A DNA stretch of 64,000 nt from Anisodus tanguticus (Eukaryota; Streptophyta; Magnoliopsida; Solanales; Solanaceae). The notes under the pieces are model-generated. The model was not told the DNA's origin. It saw nothing but the letters and a program-made list of their open reading frames with translations, and ran no database searches. The position numbers and the translations under genes were made by a program. Where the stretch lies: assembly GCA_034509755.1 (NCBI GenBank), contig CM067546.1:12240970-12304969 (forward strand). Reading direction: 5' to 3'. Below, piece after piece: positions 1 through 10,790 of the stretch. Position 1 is the first letter of the stretch, and each line of letters begins with the position of its first letter.

Positions 1-79
1 CCTTCACAAACTACCGATAGTAACTCGCAAGACCTACGAAACTCCAAATATCAGTCGCCAAAGTAAGTCTGACCCAATC

Positions 80-800
80 TCAAACTACGTCAATATTCAC
101 CGAATCTGCCATGATACCATCCTTAGACACCACATTCCCAAAAAATGCCACCGAATTGAGACAAAACTCAAACTTTGAGAAATTGGCATACTGTCCCTTC
201 TCCTTCAACAACCCACGCACGATCTTTAAATGTTTCTTATGATCCTCCCTAATGCGAGAATAAACTAAGATATCATCGATGAAGACAATGATGAAGGAAT
301 ACAAAGGGATTGAAAGCCCCATTCATCAAATTCATAAAAACTGTGGGGATATTAGTAAGCCCTAAAGACATAACCAAGAACTCGTAGTGACCATAGCGGG
401 TCCGGAGCACTGTCTTCAGAACATCCTCTTCCCTAATATTTAACTGATGATAAATCGATCCAAAATCAATCTTAGAGAAGACCAATAGACCCTGAAGCTG
501 ATCAAACAAGTCATTAATGCGGGGTTTTAGATACTTGTTCTCGATTATAACATTGTTCAACTATCAATAGTCAATACACATCCTCATGGTACCATCGTTT
601 TTCTTCACAAAAAGTGCGGGAGCACCCAGAGAGAACACTAGGTCTAATGAACCTTTTTCTCAACAAGTCTGCAACTGTTCCTTCAGTCTCAACTCTACTG
701 GTACTATCTGGTATGATGGGTTATAAATATGCTAAGTTCCTAGGTCTAAATCAATATCTCGATCAGGTTTCATACTAGGCAAGGCTGTAGGAAAATCTCT
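80..800 (-). pseudogene. G1 reverse transcriptase (fragmented)
   Basis: Two overlapping minus-strand frames together give the RT fingers and palm. The upstream part (about 273-600) reads FVKKNDGTMRMCIDY, then FSKIDFGSIYHQLNIREED and RYGHYEFLVMSLGLTN. The downstream part (80-322) reads FIIVFIDDILVYSR, where FIDD is the catalytic YxDD-type box. A frameshift near 300 separates them. About 600-800 is degenerate linker containing traces of the YQIVPVELRLKEQL segment that normally precedes RT in gypsy pol. It is a plain relic: the core motifs are intact but the frame is not. Confidence 0.85.
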
Positions 801-805
801 CACTA

Positions 806-1310
806 CTAGTACCGACTCAAGTAAAGAAGCATCCACACTACCTGGATATGAGCCAAATAAGCCAAATCCCCCTTATCCACCAACTTCTTTGCATGAAGGA
901 ACAATATGATCCTCTTTAGTGCAGGGCTAGGAGTACCCTTCCACTCTAGCCTCAGAATACCCGACATGGCCAACATGACTATTTTGGCATGACAGTCCAA
1001 AATCACATGATAAGAGGTTAACTAGTCCATACCCAAGATAATATCAAAATCCGCCATAATAACCAAATCCACCCAGGTGTCGTATCCCATGAACGTAACT
1101 ACAAAAGACCGATAGACTTGATCTACCACCATAGAATCCTTAACATGAGTAGAGACATGAATATGTATATAAAAAAGTCACACAGCATATCCAATCACAG
1201 AGAAATAAGTAGACATGTAAGAGATTGTAGAGCCCGGATCAAATAAGAGTGAAGTTGATCGATGAAAAACTGAAATAAAATAATACTTATGATAACCTCA
1301 TATAAGCTCC
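806..1310 (-). pseudogene. G1 aspartic protease region
   Basis: On the minus strand around 1215-1260 the frame reads LLFDPGSTISYMS, the gypsy protease active site, with its Asp codon at 1238-1240 preserved. Further along come VVDQVYRSFVVTFMGYDTW and FDIILGMD, then a stop where Trp is expected, then ILDCHAKIVMLAMSG and LRLEWKG. This is the usual Solanaceae gypsy protease-to-RT connector. The domain is about the normal size and is interrupted by at least two stops. Confidence 0.8.
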
Positions 1311-1514
1311 AGCCTCCGATCTACCAAGAAAAACATAGAAATAGACACGTCTGCCACAAATTATATGCCTCCACAACCTCTACAGCCTGTCTGAGTTCCA
1401 CCCCTCACTGACTGAGAACTACCCCTACTAGGCTGATGACCACCTGTATCAGAAAACCCGCCACCTCTAGCCTACGGTGCGGAAGACCTGGGTGCCTAAA
1501 ATCAGAAGCTCTAC

Positions 1515-2552
1515 TGGGCTCTGCCCTATCTAAGTCTGGGGCACTCTCTCTGGAAATACCCTAGGTCACCACAGTCATAGCAAGTCTTGCCCATCGTGGG
1601 CTTCTGAACTGATAAAGAAGAACTCGAATATCCCCCACGGTCTTAGTATCAGGGATAAGTACCTCGATATATCTACTCAAAAATGTACCCATTGTGCCTT
1701 GAAGAACCATATGCGAAGATCTGAAGTGATGACTGGATGGGGTGACTGGATTGATAGTGATACGTTCTTCCATAATGTCCTCCACCCCTAGAAGAATAAG
1801 AAGAATCTCAAAAACTACCAAATTTGCGGTACCTCTTCTTGTCGCTTACACACTGGGCCTGAAACCTTACCGACTCAACCTCCTTGGCATGATAAACTAT
1901 CGCCTGAAATATAGCCCAGAAGCTACTACCTGTAAGGTTGCCCATCGAAGCGGAAGGGACAACTCCTTTACAAACCATCTCACTCTCTCAACTTTCGTGG
2001 GGAGCAACAATACTTCATAATAAGACAAGGCATGAAATCTAGCCTCATACCTCACAATGGATAAATCTATATACTCTAGGATCATGAAATCGTTTCTCAA
2101 CCTACAAGGAGCACACTTCTTTAGAAATACCTAATAAACACTAAGTCCATGACAAAGGCGGTGACCCAGCTAGTCGGCACTCCATATAGTCTGAGAATTG
2201 TCTAAAGTAACCGATATCATGCTCACCTAGGCCATACTATCAAAGTACCCCAAAAATTGAAACAAAGGCTCCCGAAGGTTAGGACTAGCAATGAACCTCG
2301 ATTGAGCCTGTGCAGGTCCAATCTCAACTACCGCAACTGGATCCTCTTTTGGAATATCCTCAAGGTTCAAAGTCAAATATCTAAAAAGGTACTGAGCATG
2401 TGCTGGTGCTCGGCCCCTAGCTGGTATAGTAGCATAAACGTTGCTTTGCCAGACCCTCTACCATGTTCCCTGCCTCGTCTATGTGCAATAGCCTTAGCAG
2501 CGGGTATGGATGCGGGCTCCTGAACTCCGACTATGGTTGATCACATCCTCAT
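1515..2552 (-). pseudogene. G1 gag with zinc knuckle
   Basis: The minus strand at 1526-1595 reads KTCYDCGDLGYFQRECPRLR, a CCHC zinc knuckle in which the His is Tyr, followed by a stop. The capsid-like part (about 1897-2100) reads YEARFHALSYYEVLLLPTKV and ERVRWFVKEL, matching the conserved gypsy gag pattern. The start is unclear: an ATG at 2550-2552 is followed after two codons by TGA. The segment between capsid and knuckle is degenerate. Confidence 0.75.
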
Positions 2553-2772
2553 GATCTGTGAGGGAACAGAAGAACGGGATTAAGATATTAATATGAAAAA
2601 ACTCGCATGAAAAGAGTGAACCGAATACCAATCAGAATGAACTAGCATGAAAAGAGAAAGAGAGAATGGAAATTACATAAATGTCTCATAGACTCAAGAT
2701 GGGCACATATGTTTACGTACCAATATGCAAAACTCTACTAGACATTGCTCTTATACTCATTAGACTGATGAA

Positions 2773-2792
2773 CCTAGGATATCTGATACCAA
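2773..2792 (-). other. G1 primer-binding site (initiator Met tRNA type)
   Basis: The minus strand reads TTGGTATCAGATATCCTAGG. The core TGGTATCAGA is the usual plant LTR-element PBS, complementary to the 3' end of initiator methionine tRNA. It lies about 240 bp upstream of gag, as expected, and fixes the inner end of the 5' LTR near 2793. Confidence 0.75.
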
Positions 2793-3950
2793 TTTGGCAT
2801 GACTCATTCACGGGTCATGATGGCACCTACACTATACTATCAGTAGGCGAACCATCCCCGGAATTACAAAATTTAAATTTTCAAGTAAAGTGGAAAAAGT
2901 TAAGTAAATACGATTTTCTTCAAGTCTGAATAAAATAACTACTAAACGAATCATATGTACAACCCATTTTCTAAAACAGGGTCTAAATCGTACAAGAACA
3001 CTAAAGTAAGTCTATTACACGTCCCGTAGGACGAATAAAACTGTCTATGGAAGACAAGTACAAAAAGTAAATAAAGAAGAGAATCTCATGGGCGATGGGT
3101 CGGCTGTGTAGCTCACTCTAAAGTCTCATAATCTGTGCCTTGGGATCAGCCACAAGGTCTCGAACTGGAGCCCGAATCTGTACCTGCACAAAGTGTAGCA
3201 AGTGTAGTATGATTACAAAGCACTAGTACCCCGTAAGTATCATAGGCCGACAATGAAGAGACAACACATATATAATATAAAGAATGATAGGCCACACATA
3301 TTCCCCTAGAATATTCATTTCCGAACTTAAAACCTTTAAATTTACTAAAACCAGCCCAAAAACTGCTGATTTCCTCGGAAACCGCACAACCCATCGCCGC
3401 ATGCCATAAACACCGAAATAAGACTACGGAAAGAGTATTTTGAGAATAAAAGATCGTAAGTCTATAAACGACCAAACGGATACTTACCACGGGTTACCTA
3501 TAAGCTCACAAATCCACTCCAATAATCACGAATTGATTTTTATTACGTATGCCAAGTCAAATCGCGAAATTACCAAATTAGAAAATTGGGTCTAAATCGA
3601 GTATAATCTACTAGGTGATTACCCCCAACATGCTCCTTTGTTCCAAAAATGGTAAAACCCTCGTATGAAATTAATCACTATTCAATGTATACCACATTTG
3701 TCTAATCTCGTGATCGAGGAAGAGTCCCTCGCGCTCGCGAAGTGCAACACTTCCAGACCATACGTGATCGTGGATAAGTCCTCGTGTTTGCAGTGTACAA
3801 TTGACCAATTGGTCAACCCCCATTTCTTCACAGTTGCGACTCAATTTCACGTGTCTAGGTTGAGTCAACTAGATGACTCCGCGTTAGCAATTAGCATGTC
3901 GCGATCACATAAAATAAAATTCCCTTGACAAGTCAACCTCTAATTACCTT
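2793..3950 (-). repeat. G1 5' LTR (outer boundary uncertain)
   Basis: Sequence upstream of the G1 PBS must be the 5' LTR. No gene is visible in it. The 3690-3900 stretch has short GC-rich 'cgcgatcgcgaag'-like motifs typical of gypsy LTRs in a surrounding AT-rich context. I could not find a clear TG start, so the outer end is a guess. Confidence 0.45.
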
Positions 3951-4099
3951 TCATGATTGTGGTGTCTGGTCTCGTGATCACAATGCATCAGACACTAGCA
4001 AAAAAATTGCAATTTCAACATGTACCAAAATACCCTAGAGCCTTATGTTTCCTCCCCGACAGTCTCGATTCTACTCAAAATTAAGCAAAATTAGGAGTC

Positions 4100-5384
4100 G
4101 GGTATACATCACATAAATTAAGGTTCTTCCAAGAAGGGGGCTGGGGGTAATTGTTTTGGACACGATATCATGGTAGTTGCGCATTAGAAGACACAAATAT
4201 GGGTGAAAATAGTAAGTGATGGGCTTAGGTAGGTCCACCAGCCTAAACTCCCTCATTTCAATTCCATATATGTATGTGTGTATTCTCTGTAATAATAAAA
4301 TACTTTGTATATTATTGGAATCCCCACGGTTACGACTTAGGATAGACAAATTATGATTATATCGTTTAGTTTAGAATCGCCTCAAATGAATTTCAAAACA
4401 TTTGTTTAAATTTGAATTGAAAGAAATGGACTGTTTTTTTATGCCACGAAATCTGGAAATGGGAAGCAAATATTCAAATTGAGTTTAAAACTATCTTTGG
4501 ATTTTGAAACTCATGACGGGCTTTTAAAATTAAATTAGATTTGGTTGGAATTGTTGATCTTAAGAAAACCCAAATTGGGCCTGTGTGACAAAAGAATAAC
4601 AATGGACTACTGAAAAACTGAACTTGGACCAAAAGTGACATCTTATAAGCTGATTTTACGGGCTTGCCCAACCAACTGATTTTGGACAAAGGCACCTATA
4701 ATGGACTTGAGTTGTGGTAATGGGTTTTGGAATGTTGGAATATTAATTTACTTTGGGGAGATATAGTATGCAAAAGAATAAAAGAAACCATTTTCTATCT
4801 TTGTAAAACCCAAAAACTTGTCATTTTAAATGGATTACACTTGTTTTTTTCTAAACTTTGAAAAGATTTTCAAAATGATGCAAGTGTTATTGGACAATAT
4901 TGTTGGAAAAAAAGTGGAGTTCTACTCAAATTAACATTTGAATATTCTTAGTCTGAAAACCAATTGATCCCCGCGTATACTATTTTGGCGAAAGCCTAAC
5001 TCTTTTGTTTTACAATAAAACCTTTGAGTTTAAAATAAATGTATGAAAAGTATTTTTGCGTATTTTTAAATACTTTAAAGAAATTCAAATCATTAAAGCA
5101 TGTTATAGAACCCGAAGGTCAACCGTATTCTACGAATCCTTAATACAGGGGTGTCTAACACATTCTTCGAGGGATTACAAGAACCCTTACCTTGACTCTG
5201 GTTTAGATAGTATTTTTCAATATCTTTTGAATAAACTCTTTCACACTGGTTTTTCTAATTTACCTATAAATTAGATAGAGACTTTAAAAACATTATCCGA
5301 ATTAGAGCACCATCACAAATTCCTAGTAGCTTTTATGCCTCCGCATAAACATGAACCGTAAGAGCTGGTGACTCTGCTAGGGGA
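4100..5384 (+). repeat. Ogre/Tat-like gypsy LTR end with tRNA-Arg-type PBS
   Basis: At 5366-5384 the plus strand reads TGGTGACTCTGCTAGGGGA. This differs by a substitution and a one-base insertion from TGGCGACTCTGCTGGGGA, the tRNA-Arg-complementary PBS I associate with Ogre/Tat elements. Upstream, 5146-5195 (GGTGTCTAACACATTCTTCG, then GAACCCTTACC) resembles the U5 wording of Solanaceae Ogre LTRs. No gag follows, so this is a fragment. The left boundary is arbitrary; 3950-4700 shows nothing else recognisable. Confidence 0.5.
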
Positions 5385-5929
5385 TTCCAATACCTAACCT
5401 CCAAATCTTGTAAACCTTCGAGAAATCATATCTAATTACATAATTCCAGGGTACATTACTTATATGCCTTATAAAGAGGAATTAGCAACATATTGGTAAT
5501 GATATTCAAAAAATGTCGTCGAGTCCTAACAATCTTGTCATTGTCAAGGATTACTCTAACCCTTATTAGAAGTCTGGAATTTCTTTTCCTTCCAAAACTA
5601 TATTTGTTGATGCCTAGAAATCGTAAGCTGGTAGTGGTGTTGTTACTATACCTCTATCTGTGCCGAACGGAATTGTAACACTTGTGTACCTTTGTCTGAG
5701 CTCCAACTATCTACAATTTTCTCAACTTAGGTACCTTGCCCCTCATATATGTTACCTCTTTTACTTTCTGAAACTCCTACTTTACTTTCTGAAACTCATT
5801 CTTTACCTTCTGATGCTCCCGTAGTCTTTTTCCTTGCATATGTGAGATAGATATTCACGCCTTAAGACTCTTGACGCAACTTGCGTATTTGGTACACCCA
5901 TGATCAGATAGGGTCTCACACTTATTATC
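5385..5929. other. No gene seen; short tandem motif
   Basis: This stretch lies between the Ogre-like PBS and the G2 leader. It has no reading frame with recognisable content. Around 5760-5800 the 16-mer ttactttctgaaactc occurs twice in tandem. It may be leader or decayed gag of either neighbour. Confidence 0.4.
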
Positions 5930-6122
5930 ACAACCCAAGTTAAAATTGAACGTCTATGACTCAGCTCTATTGCATGATATAGAGTAAGAAAAAAGGTTAA
6001 CCAACTCCTAAATGTTATGTAGCCTCTTGTTTATAAATGTGGCGCACAATACATTTGTAAATAAGACTCTACTAGACACGGCTTGTAGACTCCCTAGGAT
6101 AGACCTGCTCTGACACCAAGTT
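5930..6122 (-). other. G2 gypsy leader and primer-binding site
   Basis: The minus strand reads TTGGTGTCAGAGCAGGTC at about 6102-6119, a Met-tRNA-type PBS with one change, immediately inside the LTR end. The following leader (TATCCTAGG, then CAAGCCGTGTCTAGTAG, the motif CATGCAATAGAGCTGAG) matches the leader after the left LTR of G3 (35308-35470). The two elements therefore belong to one family. Confidence 0.75.
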
Positions 6123-8345
6123 TATCACACCCTCAACCTTGTGAGTGTGGCCGGCACCCGGTGCCTTACCGGCCCGATTGAACCACATTTACAATCATAA
6201 CCTGAACATACAGAAGGTTTGGGATGACAAGCCTGCCATGAAATATCTGAATGAAATAAAGGGACCATATACAACTAACAATCCCAACGAGACATATAGA
6301 CAAGGCCACCATGGAAGATTGTACATCAAAACATAGGCCGACAAGGCCATACAAAATATCTATGGACAAGACATATGTCTGCAAGACTCTAAGAGTGTCA
6401 TAAACATCATACAGTCGGGACAAGGCCCCCACCATACCCATAACATATATGCAAAATCATACTGACTCAAAATATCAAATCTGGAACAAATGGAGTGCAC
6501 GAACACCACCGCTGAGCTGAGTAGCCTACTGAGGAGGGTCGTCATCTTTCTACCTGAACTTGCGGGCATGAAATGCAACGCCCCTAGCAAAAGAGACGTC
6601 AGTACAAATAATGTACATAGTATGTGAGGATCATAAAAGAACATTTTGAGCTCGTCAGATTGACGTAAGGTTGTTATACCTTCGACTATCGTTGTGTAGC
6701 TACTAGGCCATCATACGTTTCACGGTTGTCCGCAACCGATTTAAAGAGAGAAGAGGGAGAAGAAGGTAAAATCTTTAACATAATGAAGAATACAATACAA
6801 ATAAGAGTAACTCGTATGACATGAAAGTACTCCCAACAAGGGACAGACACGATTCCAGAACATTTCCATGGAATAAAGAACAAGAATATTTGTAACGTTG
6901 AAGAGTAGAGTCATTTTAGCGGGACGTACGTTTATGTTTCATCTTTGTTGATTCATGCCAAAAGAAGAAAAAAGAGTGCCTTAACATAAATTATATTGAA
7001 CAATAACGTATCAATCAGGAATCAGCCTCCTTCACGCCTAAGTCTACAACCAATAGCAAGGGTACTAACGTTAATTATGAGTAGTTCAACAATCCTCTAT
7101 CTAGCGGCAAGCTCGTTCTATATAAAATAAGACAATATCTCCCCATTTTTCCTTACTTTCTCAAGTTGATAAAAACAACAAGAACACATACAACCTTCAA
7201 CTATATACTTCCAGCACCACAACACATCCAAAAATCCCAACAACACAACACCACAATATTCAATATCGAGTTTACAACTTCTAGTCGACATCTTGCATGT
7301 TTTTAACTATCCAGCATATCTAGAACCTAAACTAACTCTTATACTTGAAGAAGAACAAGATTATTACCTTAAATCTTAAAAACCAGCAGCAAATTAACTT
7401 AGAACAACTTCAAAATAATCCAGCAACTCACAAATACACCATATACGATTTCAGACCTTTATTTCACAAGTCTTCAACCAAACAATCTAGCTACAACTTG
7501 TATGAGCTGAAATACGTACAAAAGAAATAGATTATTACCTTAATCCAGCAAGAACATGCCTTTTTTATGCTGCCTCAACTTGGAAGAACAACCAACACAA
7601 GCACAACGCAATAGAATTACATTCTACTAGTATCACTGGATGCACAACACTTGATTTATGTTGTTTACCTTTGGTTTTGCCCTTGGATCATGTAGGAACC
7701 CTTTAGAGAGTATTTTGGGGTTTTTAGGAACTGTTGGTGTCGAAAATGAAATGAGAAAAGGAAGCAACTGATTTATACATCAAAAGAAGCTTCCCACCAC
7801 CTTTGTGGGTCCCAAAAGGGATTGACTGCGCAATCTCGCAAAAGCGTGAATATATCTCTCCTCTGACATCGTATTGTCAAGTAGTTTAATATTTTAGAAA
7901 CTAGACTTGTAGACCTTCAATTTGGTGGGTTGATCACCCCGTAAATTCCAGTATATTGGGAGAAAAGCTCGGTGACATTAGACCCAAATTTCACCAAACT
8001 TATGAACAAAACTTGCAGTGACTTTTGCCAACTTTTGTTTTACAACTTGCTTGACTTGAAACTTAACATACGAATATTGTATGATTAAATTACATCATAA
8101 CAAGACCTTATTAGAATATTAAGTACTCCTAGTCTTACCCCAAAAATACAGACTATTACAATCCACTTTTCTTCGACGAACTTTGCCGAAACGTGTTTTC
8201 TTTGATTTGTTTAGCCTCAACTTCCCATGACACTTACTTTACACTTGTTTAATATCTTTACTATCCATGTAAGAGATATTAACCTCTATGGGTTCTCGTT
8301 ACGTTTGTCACGACACATACTATTGTGAAAATACGGGGTGTAACA
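6123..8345 (-). repeat. G2 gypsy LTR, about 2.2 kb
   Basis: On the minus strand it starts TGTTACACCCCGTATTTTC at 8345 and ends GAGGGTGTGATA at 6123, directly before the PBS. The inner third has the phrases GGGGCCTTGTC, CTTGTCGGCC and GGTGCCGGCCACAC, shared with the G3 LTRs, so this is one LTR family. The interior of G2 beyond the leader has been lost. Small reading frames inside it are not genes. Confidence 0.7.
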
Positions 8346-8633
8346 ATCTCATTAGTCAAAGAAAGATAAAAGAGCTTCTTGGCAATACTCCATCACCGGT
8401 TTTTTCTAGGACTTTGTTAGGGTTGTTTATTTCAATATGATCAGCTTTCACAGGTATACTTTCCAATAACTAGGACTCATCTGTTACAACTGTACAAGAA
8501 GCACTCAAACTTGTAGGATTTACTGATCTGCTTTTGATTTTGTCCATTACACAGTACTTGATTTCCCAAGTTAGAAAAATGTATCATTATAGCTTTTGTG
8601 TTATGTTATAATTGTGTCAAAGTATATTATCTG
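8346..8633. other. Unassigned spacer, C1 pre-insertion flank
   Basis: Single-copy-looking sequence between the G2 LTR and C1. With C1 removed it is continuous with 12587 onward, so it lies upstream of the WRKY relic and may be its intron or upstream exon. I see no WRKY-like peptide here. Confidence 0.4.
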
Positions 8634-8931
8634 TGTTAAATATACTCAATATACATAAGATATACACGTTATACACGTGTATATCCTATGTATATTGGGA
8701 TGTACACGGTTAGGATGATGTCATTGGTTTTGGTCTCCTTATTGTACATGGTTTTGTATAGTTGTAGTGTACCTTAATTAGTCTTGTACTCTTACCATAA
8801 TTGTATAGTTAGTCTCCGAATAGAATAAGGATTTAGGAGTAGAATAGGAATATGATTCTTCTATTATGGAAATATGTAAATTGTATATAGTCTTTCAATT
8901 AATGAAAATAATCAAGGGATTATTTCTTTCA
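8634..8931 (+). repeat. C1 5' LTR
   Basis: Starts TGTTAAATATACTC and ends TTATTTCTTTCA. A 49-bp near-perfect hairpin occupies 8648-8696. The PBS follows immediately. Confidence 0.95.
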
Positions 8932-8945
8932 TGGTATCAGAAGTC
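8932..8945 (+). other. C1 primer-binding site
   Basis: TGGTATCAGAAGTC begins directly after the LTR end CA. It matches the initiator-Met-tRNA-type PBS (TGGTATCAGAGC) with one change near the end. Confidence 0.85.
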
Positions 8946-9090
8946 TAGGTTACTATTTTTCTCACAAAATTCCATCCAACTTCTCTCGGTTTCCGAGCCT
9001 TCCCTTCCCTCGGTTTCCGTGCCCGACAGTGTTTCTTTTTCTTCCCAAAATTTTCTTTCAAATCCCTCAATCACATATTGTTCTATCAAT

Positions 9091-9550
9091 ATGTCTACAT
9101 CACGGAACATGTTTCATCATGCCCTTACAGTTTGTAACATCAAGAATAACATCCCTCTTGTTCTTGAAATAGAAAACGTCCAATATGCGACGTGGGCCGA
9201 ACTGTTCAAGATTCAGGTGCGCTCTCATCTTATTCCAATTTGAGCAACCCTTGTGGCATAATTGTTGGTAATGGTAATTCTATTCCAATTCGTGGTTATG
9301 GTCATAAAACTTTGTCTCCCCCACATCCACTCCTTATCTTGAAAGATACCCTACATGCCCCCAAATTGATTAAAAACTTAGTATTTGTCCGTAAATTCAC
9401 CACTGACAATTTCGTTTCTATTGAATTTGATCTATTTGGTTTCTCTGTGAAGGATTTCAAGACGGGGAGTCCTCCCATGAGGTGTGATAGTAGGAAGATC
9501 TTTATCCCATCATGCCAAGTTCCGGTCTATCGAGTCAAGTCTTGCCGTTA
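9091..9550 (+). pseudogene. C1 gag-protease remnant (internal deletion)
   Basis: The frame starting MSTSRNMFHHALTVCNIKNN continues to LEIENVQYATWAELFKI, the start of a UBN2-type gag. It then jumps at about 9215 into GIIVGNGNSIPIRGYG and NLVFVRKFTTDNFVSIEFD, which is the second half of a copia protease. Compared with C2 about 1 kb is missing, including all later gag and the catalytic D-T-G box. The join is out of frame: the two parts lie in overlapping frames. Confidence 0.85.
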
Positions 9551-10790
9551 GCATTTACAGCCCTTTCTCCTTCCTTGTGGCATGCTCGTCTTGGTCATCC
9601 GGGGTCGTCTATTTTGTCTTCCTTAGTTAAAAATAATTTTATTTCATGTAAGGGTACGCGTAGTACTCCGAATTGTCATTCTTGTTCTTTATGAAAAATT
9701 GTTAGGTTGCCGTTTGTAGACTCTACTTCTCATACTTTAACGCCATTTGATATTATTCATAGCGACTTATGGACATCTCATGTTCTTAGTTCTGTGGGTC
9801 ATCGATATTATGTTCTCTTTTTGGATGATTACTCTAATTTTTTATGGACTTTTCCGATAGGGGAAAAATCTCAAGTTTTTTCCATCTTCTAAACATTTAG
9901 AGCTTTCATTAGAAAAGTCCATAAAAATTTAGAGCTTTCATTCCCGAACGGAAAATTCATACCATTAATAACATTATCCGCACTTTATTGATTCATGCTT
10001 CCGTACCCCCATCTTTTTGGCATCATGCTCTACAAATGGCTACATATCTCCTAAACGTTCTTCCATCCAAAGGTTTGACATATTCCTCCCCCTTCATATT
10101 TTATATAGTAAGATTCATTCATATTCACATTTTAGGGTATTTTGGTGCTTATGTTATCCGTTATTTTCATCCACCACAATTAACAAACTTCAGACCCGGT
10201 CTACTCCATGTGTGTTTTTGGGGTTTTTGTCTAATCATCGTGGTTACAAATATTTTGATTTGTCATCTAATAAAATTATCATTAGTCGTCATGTAATTTT
10301 TTATAAAACTCAATTCCCGTTTGCTAAGGTTAGTAATCACGTGCCTAGTTCGTATAATTTTTTGGATGATGGCATATCCCCGTATATTATGCACCATTTT
10401 TCGGACATATCCCGCACCCCAATTCCGCCAGCAGGCCCACTGCCCGCTGGTTCTCCAGTAACATCACGGTCCAACAACGTAGGTCCAGCAACTGGGCCGC
10501 CTCCCCATCCCAGTTCTGGCCCAGTTACTGCTTCTGCCCGTAATCCAGTCCCAGCGTCCGCTACTGTTTCCAATTACCGAATTGGGCCAGCAGGCCCACT
10601 GCCTGCTGGCCAGTCCGTTCCACGTCCAGAAAATTCCCAAAATCCGTCCCCTTCTTCCCCGAGTCATCAACCGGTCACTCGTAGTCAACGAGGTATTTTT
10701 AATCCGAAAAGACATTTTAAGTTAAATTCTAATATTCATAAATCACCCTTACCCCGTAATCCTGTGTCTGCATTGAATGACCCGAATTGA
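9546..10790 (+). pseudogene. C1 integrase (degenerate)
   Basis: The GAG-pre-integrase zinc region reads LWHARLGHPGSSILSSLVKN, then CHSCSL (9546-9694). The core has FDIIHSDLWTS (first Asp) and LFLDDYSNFLW (second Asp) at 9735-9850. At 9900-9960 a deletion joins RAFIRK to SFPNGK, and the AER residues after NGK, including the third catalytic acid, are gone. The C-terminal part (10017-10790) continues through VSRHV-like sequence (ISRHVIFYKT) into a Pro/Ala/Ser-rich linker with PAGPLPAG repeats. Confidence 0.85.

Larger units (their letters stand above)
1..2792 (-). mobile_element. G1: decayed Ty3/gypsy retrotransposon, 5' half (gag to RT)
   Basis: Reading the minus strand from about 2792 down gives, in order, a primer-binding site, gag, a zinc knuckle, an aspartic protease and reverse transcriptase. 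This is the gag-PR-RT order of Ty3/gypsy elements. The RT runs off the left edge, so RNase H, integrase and the 3' LTR lie outside the window. Every domain is broken by stops or frameshifts, so the copy is old and not functional. The protease and RT wording resembles chromoviruses of the Tekay/Del type; that lineage call is an inference. Confidence 0.85.

Noticed and set aside
10337..10715. Minus-strand frames rich in Gly, Ala and Arg opposite C1 integrase
   Set aside because: They are shadows of the Pro-rich linker of the C1 polyprotein.
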